Shown: piece by piece, positions 1-4,781 of the stretch
Numbering within the stretch: position 1 is the stretch's first letter
How the letters are laid out: every line of letters starts with the position of its first letter
NCBI GenBank assembly: GCA_021793535.1
Contig: JAJYSO010000166.1
Location: 1-5,016, forward strand
Length of the DNA: 5,016 nucleotides
Reading direction: 5' to 3'
From: Bacteroidota bacterium
Lineage (GTDB): Bacteria > Bacteroidota > Bacteroidia > Flavobacteriales > Flavobacteriaceae
Program-made: the position numbers and the translations under genes
The notes under the pieces: model-generated
Seen by the model: only the letters and a program-made list of their open reading frames with translations
Database searches by the model: none
Told to the model about the DNA's origin: nothing

Positions 1-82
1 AGCATTTCGACAAGTTGAATGTTGTTCCCGCAAGTGTCATTGAAAACAGCAATTTTTACTGCTCCCATTCCCATTGGCTTTA
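1..82 (-). pseudogene. VOC-family (glyoxalase/bleomycin-resistance fold) protein, C-terminal remnant
   Basis: The minus strand reads, from about position 75 down to the left edge, a stretch containing PMGMGAVKIAVFNDTCGNNI followed by QLVEM. The combination MG..K.A.F.DTCGN.IQ.V is the usual last beta-strand pair of small VOC-superfamily proteins, where the terminal Glu is often a metal ligand. No start codon or N-terminal part is present: upstream (higher coordinates) the frame runs straight into transposase-like sequence, so the gene is 5'-truncated. Its very end lies beyond the window. The substrate cannot be guessed from such a short piece. The family assignment rests on pattern memory only, and the exact right border (75 to 88) is uncertain. 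Confidence 0.55.
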
Positions 83-217
83 GAGCAGTTGAATACAGTC
101 TTCCAGTTCTTGACTCATCAAGCGGTACTTGGGTACAATCACAGGTTCAAAGGAGGCTTCGCGATCACCAGGTACTTTGATACGCTAGGCACCATTCTGT
201 GTCTTTAGCGTCTTTTC
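80..217 (-). pseudogene. IS256-family transposase fragment with internal stop
   Basis: One minus-strand frame reads KTLKTQNGA, an in-frame TAG at 185-187, then RIKVPGDREASFEPVIVPKY and SQELEDCIQLL before a TAA at 80-82. The block (P.DR..SFEP.IV.K), followed by a helix of the type LEDKIISLYAKGM, is the signature of the N-terminal third of IS256-family (mutator-type, DDE) transposases, just ahead of the catalytic domain. Only about 45 residues remain: the DDE residues, the rest of the N-terminus and the terminal inverted repeats are all absent. The in-frame stop and the loss of everything after LEDCIQLL show that it is dead. It abuts the VOC remnant on one side and reads in frame into an antitoxin-like remnant on the other. 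Confidence 0.65.
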
Positions 218-322
218 TGAGTCAACAGCATTAGGCCATTTTATAAGATCACTTCTTCGATAGACTCTTCCACGTTTAAGATATTTCTTTAATTCGTTTG
301 ATTGGATATTACGGTTTGATTT
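218..322 (-). pseudogene. Remnant resembling the N-terminal winged-helix segment of AbiEi/DUF6088-type antitoxin proteins
   Basis: The same minus-strand frame continues upstream as NELKKYLKRGRVYRRSDLIK followed by WPNAVDSEK. Short proteins of the AbiEi-like antitoxin/DUF6088 group start in this way (a helix, then KRG.VYRR.DL..WS.AVDR.L..L), forming the first part of a winged helix. The similarity stops at about VDSEK, where transposase sequence begins, so only about 30 residues survive. No ATG precedes it in frame; the frame closes at a TGA at 335-337. I judge this from remembered family patterns, so the identity is tentative. It may be the residue of an abortive-infection or toxin-antitoxin locus broken by the IS256-type element. 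Confidence 0.4.
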
Positions 323-667
323 GTGCCAGCGATTTCAGTGGGCGGGAGGTAGCTGGTATCTATCAAGTGAGTTTTAAAAATGTACTGAACTGGGTGCGTC
401 GATTTGAACGAGAAGGAGTCGGTTAAAGAAGGTCGAGGAAGAAAATCCAATCTAAATGCAAAGGAAATGGATCAAATCAAAAATACGATCCTTAAAAGAT
501 TGCCAACTGAATTCGGCTACTCATCAAAGAGGTGGAGGGGGCCATTATTACTAAAATGGATCAACCCAGAGTATGGGACAGCTTACACTGCAACAGCAAT
601 ATATAAATTACTTGGTAAAATTGGGGTGAAGTTTCAGAATGGCAAAGGATATGTTTTGCCAGATTAA
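313..667 (+). pseudogene. Helix-turn-helix protein of the IS630-type transposase N-terminal kind, frameshifted
   Basis: Two plus-strand frames together make one protein. Frame A (331-426) reads FSGREVAGIYQVSFKNVLNW then VRRFEREGVG and stops at TAA 424-426. Frame B, open from about 404 to the TAA at 665-667, continues KEGRGRKSNLNAKEMDQIKN and on to SKRWRGPLLLKWINPEYG, ending in KGYVLPD. The first part is a Hin/homeodomain-like helix-turn-helix (REVA...VS...V..WV.RF..EG), followed by the G-rich GRGRK linker. The second part is the winged-helix dimer segment (YG.SS..W....L..WI...YG......IY.LL..IG) found before the DDE domain in IS630/Tc1-type elements or as stand-alone first reading frames. A net loss of two bases near 421-430 explains the frame change. 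A TTG at 404 could start the downstream 87 residues, but that would cut the first HTH in half. No DDE domain follows, so the element is incomplete. Its 5' end is lost near the junction at about 313-331. Confidence 0.65.
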
Positions 668-834
668 TTTGTGTATTTAATTTATATATTTTGTTTCATC
701 AAAAGTGACGAAGAACCATAGATCCTCCGTAGCCATTTGATCGTTTCATATCGTCTATCTTATGTGTGCTAAATACCTATATATTACATTAAAAATTCAT
801 GCAAATATAAAAACTAAAACAAAGTAAATCAAAA

Positions 835-855
835 CATTAAAATTAGATTTTAATG
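835..855. repeat. Perfect inverted repeat, 9-base arms, TAG loop
   Basis: CATTAAAAT (835-843) and ATTTTAATG (847-855) are exact reverse complements separated by three bases. The arms are seven-ninths A/T, so a hairpin would be weak. It could be a leftover terminator of the decayed HTH gene at 667, a protein-binding palindrome, or chance in AT-rich DNA. Confidence 0.45.
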
Positions 856-939
856 ATGAAGCAGTAACCGAAAGTATCGTGGCTTCTTTAATTCTAGGGT
901 TATCTATAATTAAGTCATTTAACATATTTGTTTCTTAGA

Positions 940-971
940 GATGTTTAACGCGAATTATTTAAATAAACATC
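940..971. promoter_or_regulatory. Inverted repeat GATGTTTA-N16-TAAACATC, candidate operator upstream of hipB
   Basis: Arms 940-947 and 964-971 are exact reverse complements with a 16-base spacer that overlaps the palindrome TTATTTAAATAA (955-966). It lies 80 bases before the hipB start. HipB proteins bind inverted repeats in their own promoter to repress the operon, so a palindrome here would fit autoregulation. The sequence does not match the known E. coli HipB operator (TATCC-N8-GGATA), and binding is inference. Confidence 0.3.
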
Positions 972-999
972 ATTTTATATTTTTATTTCTTACATTGTG

Positions 1000-1056
1000 T
1001 AATACAATAATGTTAGAAATAAGCAATTTTAAGCTATAAGTAATACTATAATGTTA
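1000..1056 (+). repeat. Direct repeat TAATACWATAATGTTA, 41 bases apart, second copy contains the hipB start codon
   Basis: Copy 1 at 1000-1015 and copy 2 at 1041-1056 agree in 15 of 16 bases (A against T at the seventh position). Copy 2 includes the hipB ATG (1051). Copy 1 also contains an ATG (1010), which opens a nine-codon reading frame MLEISNFKL ending in TAA at 1037-1039; hipB itself begins MLFISPFKA, so the similarity continues weakly past the 16 bases. The first copy also holds the small inverted repeat ATTGT-N5-ACAAT (994-1008). The pair looks like a small tandem duplication of the translation-start region. Its 41-base period is close to four DNA turns, so it could also serve as two binding sites for HipB. 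Confidence 0.55.
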
Positions 1057-1356
1057 TTTATATCACCTTTCAAAGCACAATCAAAACTTGCCGACTACAT
1101 TCGTGAAAGACGTTTGTTAATGGAGCTAACCCAAGAGGGGTTAGCGGCACGTTCAGGTGTGCCTTTATCAACCTTAAGAAAGTTTGAGCAAAAAGGGGTG
1201 GTTTCTCTTGAATCATTTTTGAAACTACTTTTGGTTGTCGGTGGTTTGGAAGAACTATTAGAGGCTTTGAAACCCAAGAAACCAGATTTTAGTTCTATAG
1301 ATGAAGTCTTAAAAAGTGAGGAAAATTTAATCCGAAAAAGAGGTCGTAAGAAATGA
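1051..1356 (+). CDS. hipB: HipB-like antitoxin, Xre/Cro-type DNA-binding protein
   Basis: This 101-residue protein is the likely antitoxin of the hipBA operon: a dimeric cytoplasmic repressor that binds its own promoter and neutralises the HipA kinase. A five-helix HTH_3/Xre domain spans residues about 13-70, with the recognition part at LTQEGLAARSGVPLSTLRKF (26-45) and a stabilising helix SLESFLKLLLVVGGLEELL. A basic, probably flexible tail ends in RKRGRKK, as usual in Bacteroidota HipB proteins. The ATG at 1051 is the only start upstream of the domain in this frame region and lies inside a direct repeat; there is no Shine-Dalgarno sequence. The stop codon overlaps the hipA start as ATGA, which indicates translational coupling. 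No defect is visible, in contrast to the toxin gene. Confidence 0.88.
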   Translation: MLFISPFKAQSKLADYIRERRLLMELTQEGLAARSGVPLSTLRKFEQKGVVSLESFLKLLLVVGGLEELLEALKPKKPDFSSIDEVLKSEENLIRKRGRKK

Positions 1357-1685
1357 TTCAATCTGTATCTGAAATAAAAGTCGGGCTGGATTTTGGTCAT
1401 GGAATTCAACCAGTAGGACGTTTGGCAAGACGTAATACCATTATCTATTTTGAGTACGATAGCGGATTTATTGATAAAGGAATTGAAATATCACCTTATC
1501 GTTTACCTATACAACGTGGTGTGATCGAACTTCCTCAACGACCTTTTGAGGGATTGGCGGGAGTTTTCAGCGACAGCTTGCCTGATGGTTGGGGACGATT
1601 GCTATTTGATCGTATGATGAGAACACAAGGAATATTACCTTCGGATATTTCTTCCTTAGATCGTTTAGCTCATGTCGGTCTATAG
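1353..1685 (+). CDS. hipA: HipA N-terminal subdomain (Couple_hipA; HipS-like piece), ends at an in-frame amber codon
   Basis: These 110 codons encode the N-terminal subdomain of a HipA toxin (Couple_hipA, PF13657-type). The sequence runs through VGLDFGHGIQPVGRL, SPYRLPIQRG and the hallmark GVFSDSLPDGWGRLLFDRMM to LDRLAHVGL. The last segment matches the end of the subdomain in E. coli HipA (LLSEIGRDSVGAVTL). Translation stops at TAG 1683-1685; the frame then continues without shift as G-MGALVYEPD, the expected next residues of HipA. The full frame 1353-2582 would give about 409 residues, normal for the family. The replaced residue is at a variable position, so CAG to TAG would be a one-step change. 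Either this is a nonsense-mutated hipA, or the piece works on its own like HipS of HipBST systems, where the separated N-subdomain is the kinase-neutralising factor. Sequence style (single-chain HipA) favours the mutation. Confidence 0.8.
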   Translation: MIQSVSEIKVGLDFGHGIQPVGRLARRNTIIYFEYDSGFIDKGIEISPYRLPIQRGVIELPQRPFEGLAGVFSDSLPDGWGRLLFDRMMRTQGILPSDISSLDRLAHVGL

Positions 1686-1688
1686 GGT

Positions 1689-2582
1689 ATGGGGGCTTTG
1701 GTTTATGAACCTGACAATAGCCCAACAGATAATGATGAATTTATAAATCTCGATCAATTAGCATTACAGACGGAACAAGTCTTAGAGGGAACTTCGGAAG
1801 ACGTTATTGCTGAGCTTTTGGCTTTAAATGGTTCTGCTGCCGGCGCTCGTCCAAAGGCACTTATAGGGGTAGATAAATCACGTGTAAAAATTTCACACGG
1901 GGCAAAACAATTAGGAACTGATTTTACGCATTGGCTTGTCAAATTTCCTAATTCGCAAGACGGAAATGACGCAGGGGCAATTGAATATGTTTATGCACTC
2001 ATAGCAAAAGAAGCTGGCATTTTAATGCCAGAGGTACATTTGTTTCCATCTAAGAGAGGTACCGGATATTTTGCAGCCAAACGATTTGACAGAAATGGAA
2101 ATAAACGTTTGCACATGCATACAGTCGCTGGATTAACTCATAGTGATTTTCATCTGCCATCATTGGATTATGAAGATTTGCTCAACTTAACAGGGGATTT
2201 GACCAAGGATATTCGTGAAGTTGAAAAGATGTATCGTTTAGCAGTCTTTAATGTAATGGCTCATAATCAAGACGATCACGCAAAAAACTTTAGTTTTCTG
2301 ATGAATGAAACAGGAGAATGGAAACTTTCTCCTGCGTATGACTTGACATTTTCAAGCGGTGCAGGTGGGGAACAAAGCACTATGGTTATGGGAGTGGGCA
2401 AAAACCCAACAACAAAACATCTGGAAAAACTTGGATTGAATCAAGGCCTCTCCAAAGAACTAGTAAAAAACACCATTGCTCAAACCAGAGAAGCGTTAAG
2501 TTTGTGGAGTAAGTTATCTAAAGAATATGGTATTAGTAAAACTAATGCCAATCTGATAGGTAATGTCATTGATCAAATGTAA
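1689..2582 (+). CDS. hipA: HipA kinase body (HipA_C; HipT-like piece), Ser/Thr protein kinase toxin
   Basis: These 297 codons hold the kinase part of HipA (HipA_C, PF07804-type). HipA/HipT kinases phosphorylate aminoacyl-tRNA synthetases (GltX or TrpS in studied cases) and thereby stop growth. Visible elements: a glycine-rich loop GSAAGARPK (48-56), whose S49 aligns with the autophosphorylated Ser150 of E. coli HipA; the ATP-binding Lys in WLVKFPN (K85); AIEYVYALIAKEAG (97-110); KRFDR and HMHTVAGL; the catalytic block HNQDDHAKNFSFL (192-204, catalytic Asp and Mg-binding Asn); and the metal-binding Asp in SPAYDL (D218). Nothing catalytic is missing and no further frameshift or stop is seen. 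The first possible start, ATG 1689, comes three bases after the amber stop of the preceding piece, so reinitiation of coupled ribosomes is possible. If it is not translated, this is the 3' part of a hipA pseudogene. Confidence 0.8.
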   Translation: MGALVYEPDNSPTDNDEFINLDQLALQTEQVLEGTSEDVIAELLALNGSAAGARPKALIGVDKSRVKISHGAKQLGTDFTHWLVKFPNSQDGNDAGAIEYVYALIAKEAGILMPEVHLFPSKRGTGYFAAKRFDRNGNKRLHMHTVAGLTHSDFHLPSLDYEDLLNLTGDLTKDIREVEKMYRLAVFNVMAHNQDDHAKNFSFLMNETGEWKLSPAYDLTFSSGAGGEQSTMVMGVGKNPTTKHLEKLGLNQGLSKELVKNTIAQTREALSLWSKLSKEYGISKTNANLIGNVIDQM

Positions 2583-2620
2583 AAGGGCTGCAAGAAAATT
2601 TCTTACAACCCCTTAATTTT
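2583..2620 (-). terminator. Hairpin between hipA and tRNA-Arg, probably a bidirectional terminator
   Basis: Arms 2583-2595 and 2601-2614 pair with about 13-14 base pairs, one bulged base and two G-U pairs when transcribed from the minus strand; the loop is about five bases. On the minus strand it follows the tRNA-Arg 3' end and is trailed by TTACATTT, a moderate U-run. On the plus strand the G-U pairs become mismatches, but the 3' side reads CCTTAATTTT right after hipA. It most likely ends the aminotransferase/tRNA-Arg transcript and also serves the convergent hip operon. Confidence 0.6.
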
Positions 2621-2625
2621 ACTTG

Positions 2626-2697
2626 TAGCCCCACCAGGAATCGAACCTGGATCTAAAGTTTAGGAAACTCGTATTCTATCCGTTGAACTATGGGGCC
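2626..2697 (-). tRNA. tRNA-Arg, anticodon CCT
   Basis: The minus strand folds as a 72-nt tRNA. The acceptor arms are GGCCCCA and TGGGGCT (first pair G-U), with discriminator A and no encoded CCA. The D arm is GTTC/GAAT, and the T arm CCAGG-TTCGATT-CCTGG is perfect. The anticodon loop TTCCTAA puts CCT at 2664-2662, reading AGG. The outer end of the anticodon stem is weak: pair 27-43 is C against U and 28-42 is G-U. It lies 32 bases downstream of the aminotransferase stop on the same strand, so it may be cotranscribed with it. Its 3' end faces the accessory hip/IS-remnant region. Confidence 0.93.
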
Positions 2698-2729
2698 TGC
2701 TTTTTTACAGGATCACAAAAATAAACCTT

Positions 2730-3875
2730 TTATAGAGAATTGATAATTTCGGCGGCTTTTTTTAAGGTATCTCTTTCCTTGGCAAAACAAAAACGTAACA
2801 TTTTATCGTCTTGATGATTTTTGGTAAAAGCGGAGACTGGTATACAGGCTAACCCTTTTTCCTTGATTAAGCGAATGACATAATCGGTATCTTTTTCATC
2901 GGAGAGTTGGCGATAAGACAGTGTTTGAAAGTATGTACCTTGGGTAGGGCTAAATTCAAATTTTGATCCTTGGATGGCTTCCAGAAAGAAATCTCTTTTT
3001 TCTTGAAAAAAGGAGGGAAGTTGTAAATAATGATCCGGATTTTGAAGATACCGGCCCAATGCTTTTTGCGAGGGGTGATGAACACAAAAGACATTAAATT
3101 GGTGGACTTTTCGATACTCGGCCATCAGCGCCTTTGGAGCCATGCAATAGCCTACTTTCCATCCGGTGATGTGAAAAGTTTTTCCAAAAGAGCAAGTAAT
3201 AAACGAACGCTCGGCTAGTTTTGGAAATCGGGCGACGCTTTGATGGATCCGATGGTCAAAAATAATATGTTCATAAACTTCATCGCTTAAAATTAGAATG
3301 TTTGTGCCCTCTGTAATTTTTTGTAGTTGCAGCAAATCGTTTTTGGTTAAAACAGTGCCGGTGGGGTTATGGGGAGTGTTGATAATAATCATTCGGGTTT
3401 TAGAAGTGATTTTTTGCTGTACTTCTTCCCAATCAATTTGATAGTTTGGTGCTTTCATTTCAATTAAAACAGGCTTCCCTCCCTGTAACTCGATAGCGGG
3501 TTCGTAGCAGTCATAGGCGGGCTTGAAAACAATGACTTGATCGTCTTTTTGTACAAATGCCGAGAGAATGGTGAAAATGGCTTGTGTGGCACCAGCGGTA
3601 ATGGTGATTTCACTTTCGGGGTGATAGGATTGTCCGTATAGTTTCTCGGTCTTTTCAGCGATGGCTTCACATAAAGTCGTGTTTCCCCCCAGTGAGGCAT
3701 ATTGATGTGCGGTCTTGTCTTTAACCTGCCCCAGTTCATTGATTAAGGAAGGGTCTGGAGCAAATCCAGGAAAACCTTGGGCCAAATTAATCGGATGGTA
3801 CTGTTGAACATAGCGATTGATCTCTGTAAATATAGTCGTGCCTACGCCGGGAAGCTTGGAAGAAATTTTTATCAT
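2730..3875 (-). CDS. Methionine aminotransferase, YbdL/kynurenine-aminotransferase-like PLP enzyme (class I/II, fold type I)
   Basis: This 381-residue cytoplasmic PLP enzyme probably transfers the amino group between methionine (or an aromatic amino acid/glutamine) and a 2-oxo acid. Such an enzyme can close the methionine salvage route by aminating 4-methylthio-2-oxobutanoate. Landmarks in order: SKLPGVGTTIF at the N-terminus; INLAQGFPGFAPD (29-41); HQYASLGGNTTLCEAIA (58-73); TITAGATQAIF (91-101, cofactor phosphate site); PAYDCYEP (119-126); NTPHNPTGTV (166-175, N170 at the PLP ring); SDEVYEH (197-203, D198 to the pyridine nitrogen); SFGKTFHITGWKVGY (229-243, Schiff-base K232); and LRFCFA (360-365, R361 for the substrate carboxylate). 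Length and motifs are complete and closest to E. coli YbdL. A kynurenine aminotransferase or generic glutamine transaminase K role cannot be excluded. It is divergent from lspA, 83 bases apart; no Shine-Dalgarno sequence or clear promoter is seen before ATG 3875. Confidence 0.88.
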   Translation of the reverse strand: MIKISSKLPGVGTTIFTEINRYVQQYHPINLAQGFPGFAPDPSLINELGQVKDKTAHQYASLGGNTTLCEAIAEKTEKLYGQSYHPESEITITAGATQAIFTILSAFVQKDDQVIVFKPAYDCYEPAIELQGGKPVLIEMKAPNYQIDWEEVQQKITSKTRMIIINTPHNPTGTVLTKNDLLQLQKITEGTNILILSDEVYEHIIFDHRIHQSVARFPKLAERSFITCSFGKTFHITGWKVGYCMAPKALMAEYRKVHQFNVFCVHHPSQKALGRYLQNPDHYLQLPSFFQEKRDFFLEAIQGSKFEFSPTQGTYFQTLSYRQLSDEKDTDYVIRLIKEKGLACIPVSAFTKNHQDDKMLRFCFAKERDTLKKAAEIINSL

Positions 3876-3930
3876 AAAACATTCGATTATTGTTCAAGAG
3901 CAATTTAATGGAAAAATAGAATAAAAACTG

Positions 3931-3938
3931 TATTTTTG
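3931..3938 (+). promoter_or_regulatory. Bacteroidota -7 box (TATTTTTG) before lspA
   Basis: TATTTTTG matches the TAnnTTTG consensus recognised by the primary sigma factor of Bacteroidota. It lies 20 bases before the lspA ATG, so the leader would be only about 10-15 bases. No clear TTTG -33 box is found at the usual distance; TTTA at 3904-3907 is the nearest. The match is good but unsupported by a strong second element. Confidence 0.4.
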
Positions 3939-3958
3939 GTCCACAAAACTTACATTGT

Positions 3959-4567
3959 ATGTCCTTGAAGAAGGCTGGACTTCTAATTGTCGTCATTCTC
4001 ATTATAGACCAAATCTCTAAAATTTACATCAAAACCCATTTTGTTTTGGGAGAGCAGGTGGTCGTTTTTAACTGGTTTCGTATTCTTTTTGTGGAAAATG
4101 AAGGAATGGCCTGGGGGGCTAGAATACCGGGTAGTTATGGGAAACTTATTCTGACGCTGTTTCGGCTGATCGCCATTGTCGGAATTGGCTATTGGTTATG
4201 GGATTCGGTAAAAAAGAAAGTCTCCGGTTTACTGGTTACCAGCATTGCATTGATTTTTGCAGGGGCCCTGGGTAATATAATCGATTCGGTTTGGTACGGT
4301 ATTCTTTTTAATCATAGCCATCGGCAAGTAGCCTCTTTTCTTCCGAAGGAAGGCGGGTATGGCACCTTGTTACACGGTAAAGTCGTGGATATGCTGTATT
4401 TTCCGATATGGAAAGGATATCTGCCAGAATGGCTTCCAATTTGGGGAGGGCGTTTTTTTACTTTTTTTGAACCTGTATTCAATATCGCAGACTCTTCCAT
4501 TACCATTGGTTTTTTAATGATGATTCTTTTTAATAAAAGAATGTTTGCCAAGGAAGAAGAGGCTTAA
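3959..4567 (+). CDS. lspA: Lipoprotein signal peptidase (signal peptidase II)
   Basis: This 202-residue inner-membrane aspartyl protease cleaves the signal peptide of diacylglyceryl-modified prolipoproteins just before the lipidated cysteine. Four membrane segments are visible at about 5-22, 62-82, 90-108 and 168-192. Family motifs: DQISK (17-21), FVENEGMAWG (44-53), AGALGNIID (101-109), GKVVDMLYFP (140-149) and FNIADSSITIG (174-184). The catalytic aspartates are inferred to be D109 and D178. About 30 extra residues lie between GNIID and VVD (WYGILF...LPKEGGYGTLL). This insert makes it longer than proteobacterial LspA (about 165) and is typical of the Bacteroidota form. ATG 3959 is the only sensible start because the first membrane segment begins right behind it. 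The gene is complete, stands alone on its strand, and is followed by a hairpin at 4615-4646. Confidence 0.96.
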   Translation: MSLKKAGLLIVVILIIDQISKIYIKTHFVLGEQVVVFNWFRILFVENEGMAWGARIPGSYGKLILTLFRLIAIVGIGYWLWDSVKKKVSGLLVTSIALIFAGALGNIIDSVWYGILFNHSHRQVASFLPKEGGYGTLLHGKVVDMLYFPIWKGYLPEWLPIWGGRFFTFFEPVFNIADSSITIGFLMMILFNKRMFAKEEEA

Positions 4568-4614
4568 AAGCATTGAGGACTGGTCGATAGAATAATACTT
4601 GTGCTTGAAAAATA

Positions 4615-4646
4615 AAACCCTCATTCTTTTCTAGAAATGAGGGTTT
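4615..4646. terminator. Strong hairpin between lspA and tRNA-Leu, bidirectional terminator
   Basis: AAACCCTCATT (4615-4625) and AATGAGGGTTT (4636-4646) pair perfectly over 11 bases around a 10-base loop. On the minus strand the stem is followed by TTATTTTT, an excellent U-run, so it ends the tRNA transcript three bases after the tRNA-Leu gene. In the plus direction the stem's own TTT is the only U-run, so for lspA it is probably a weaker terminator. Confidence 0.8.
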
Positions 4647-4648
4647 CG

Positions 4649-4734
4649 TGCTCGGAGCGGGACTTGAACCCGCACGGCCGTAGATGGCCATTGGATTTTA
4701 AGTCCAACGTGTCTACCGATTCCACCACCCGAGC
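4649..4734 (-). tRNA. tRNA-Leu, anticodon TAA
   Basis: This 86-nt class II tRNA has acceptor arms GCTCGGG/TCCGAGC (last pair G-U) and discriminator A. The anticodon arm TTGGA-CTTAAAA-TCCAA has the TAA anticodon at 4700-4698. A long variable arm (TGGCC...GGCCG region) and a T arm GCGGG-TTCAAGT-CCCGC are present. The A at position 73, the long variable arm and the UAA anticodon all agree with leucine. CCA is not encoded. It is the distal gene of a minus-strand pair with tRNA-Gly, but a hairpin with a U-run lies between the two. Confidence 0.96.
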
Positions 4735-4751
4735 CGAACTTAAGGAGAAAT

Positions 4752-4780
4752 AAAAAGCGAAAATCTCTTATTTTCGCTTT
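4752..4780 (-). terminator. Hairpin right after tRNA-Gly, intrinsic terminator or processing signal, copying the tRNA acceptor stem
   Basis: Arms 4754-4764 and 4770-4780 are perfect 11-base complements around a five-base loop. Read on the minus strand, the hairpin begins two bases after the encoded CCA of tRNA-Gly and is followed by TTATTT, so it has the form of an intrinsic terminator. Its arms contain GCGAAAATA and TTTTCGCT, the same bases as the two strands of the tRNA-Gly acceptor stem. Partial readthrough would be needed for the tRNA-Gly promoter to feed tRNA-Leu. Confidence 0.65.
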
Positions 4781-4781
4781 A

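Larger units (their letters stand above)
668..1050. other. AT-rich gene-free interval before hipB
   Basis: This 383-base stretch has no open frame that I can match to a family. It holds a perfect 9-base inverted repeat with a 3-base loop (835-855), an 8-base inverted repeat (940-947 with 964-971), a 12-base AT palindrome (955-966) and the first copy of a direct repeat (1000-1015). The minus strand around 700-755 can be read as a short open stretch (ETIKWLRRIYGSSSLL), but I cannot assign it. The promoter of hipBA must lie here, yet no good TAnnTTTG box is visible; the nearest is CATATTTG at about 923-930, one base off the consensus. The base composition is clearly more AT-rich than in the housekeeping genes to the right. 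Confidence 0.6.

Noticed and set aside
1..330. Complete IS256 element
   Set aside because: Only about 45 transposase residues remain, with an in-frame stop, no DDE motif and no terminal inverted repeats.
668..1050. CRISPR array or further toxin-antitoxin gene in the AT-rich gap
   Set aside because: There are no regularly spaced repeats beyond the single direct-repeat pair at 1000 and 1041, and no open frame with recognisable content.
1095..1409. A 104-codon open frame on the minus strand opposite hipB
   Set aside because: It is a shadow of hipB, whose Xre domain and coupling with hipA leave no doubt about the coding strand.
1683..1685. Amber codon as pyrrolysine or programmed readthrough signal
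   Set aside because: HipA proteins do not carry pyrrolysine, Bacteroidota are not known to use it, and no readthrough context or stem-loop is evident; nonsense mutation or reinitiation is simpler.
1353..2582. Calling the locus a bona fide hipBST operon
   Set aside because: The two pieces read as one single-chain HipA in the same frame with HipA-type motifs (GARPK loop, GMGAL junction), and the stop is a single codon; a true HipBST gene set would be expected to differ more.
3464..3739. Open frames inside the aminotransferase gene on either strand (also 2867-3094 and 3030-3218)
   Set aside because: They overlap the conserved PLP-enzyme motifs in the correct frame and show no family features of their own.
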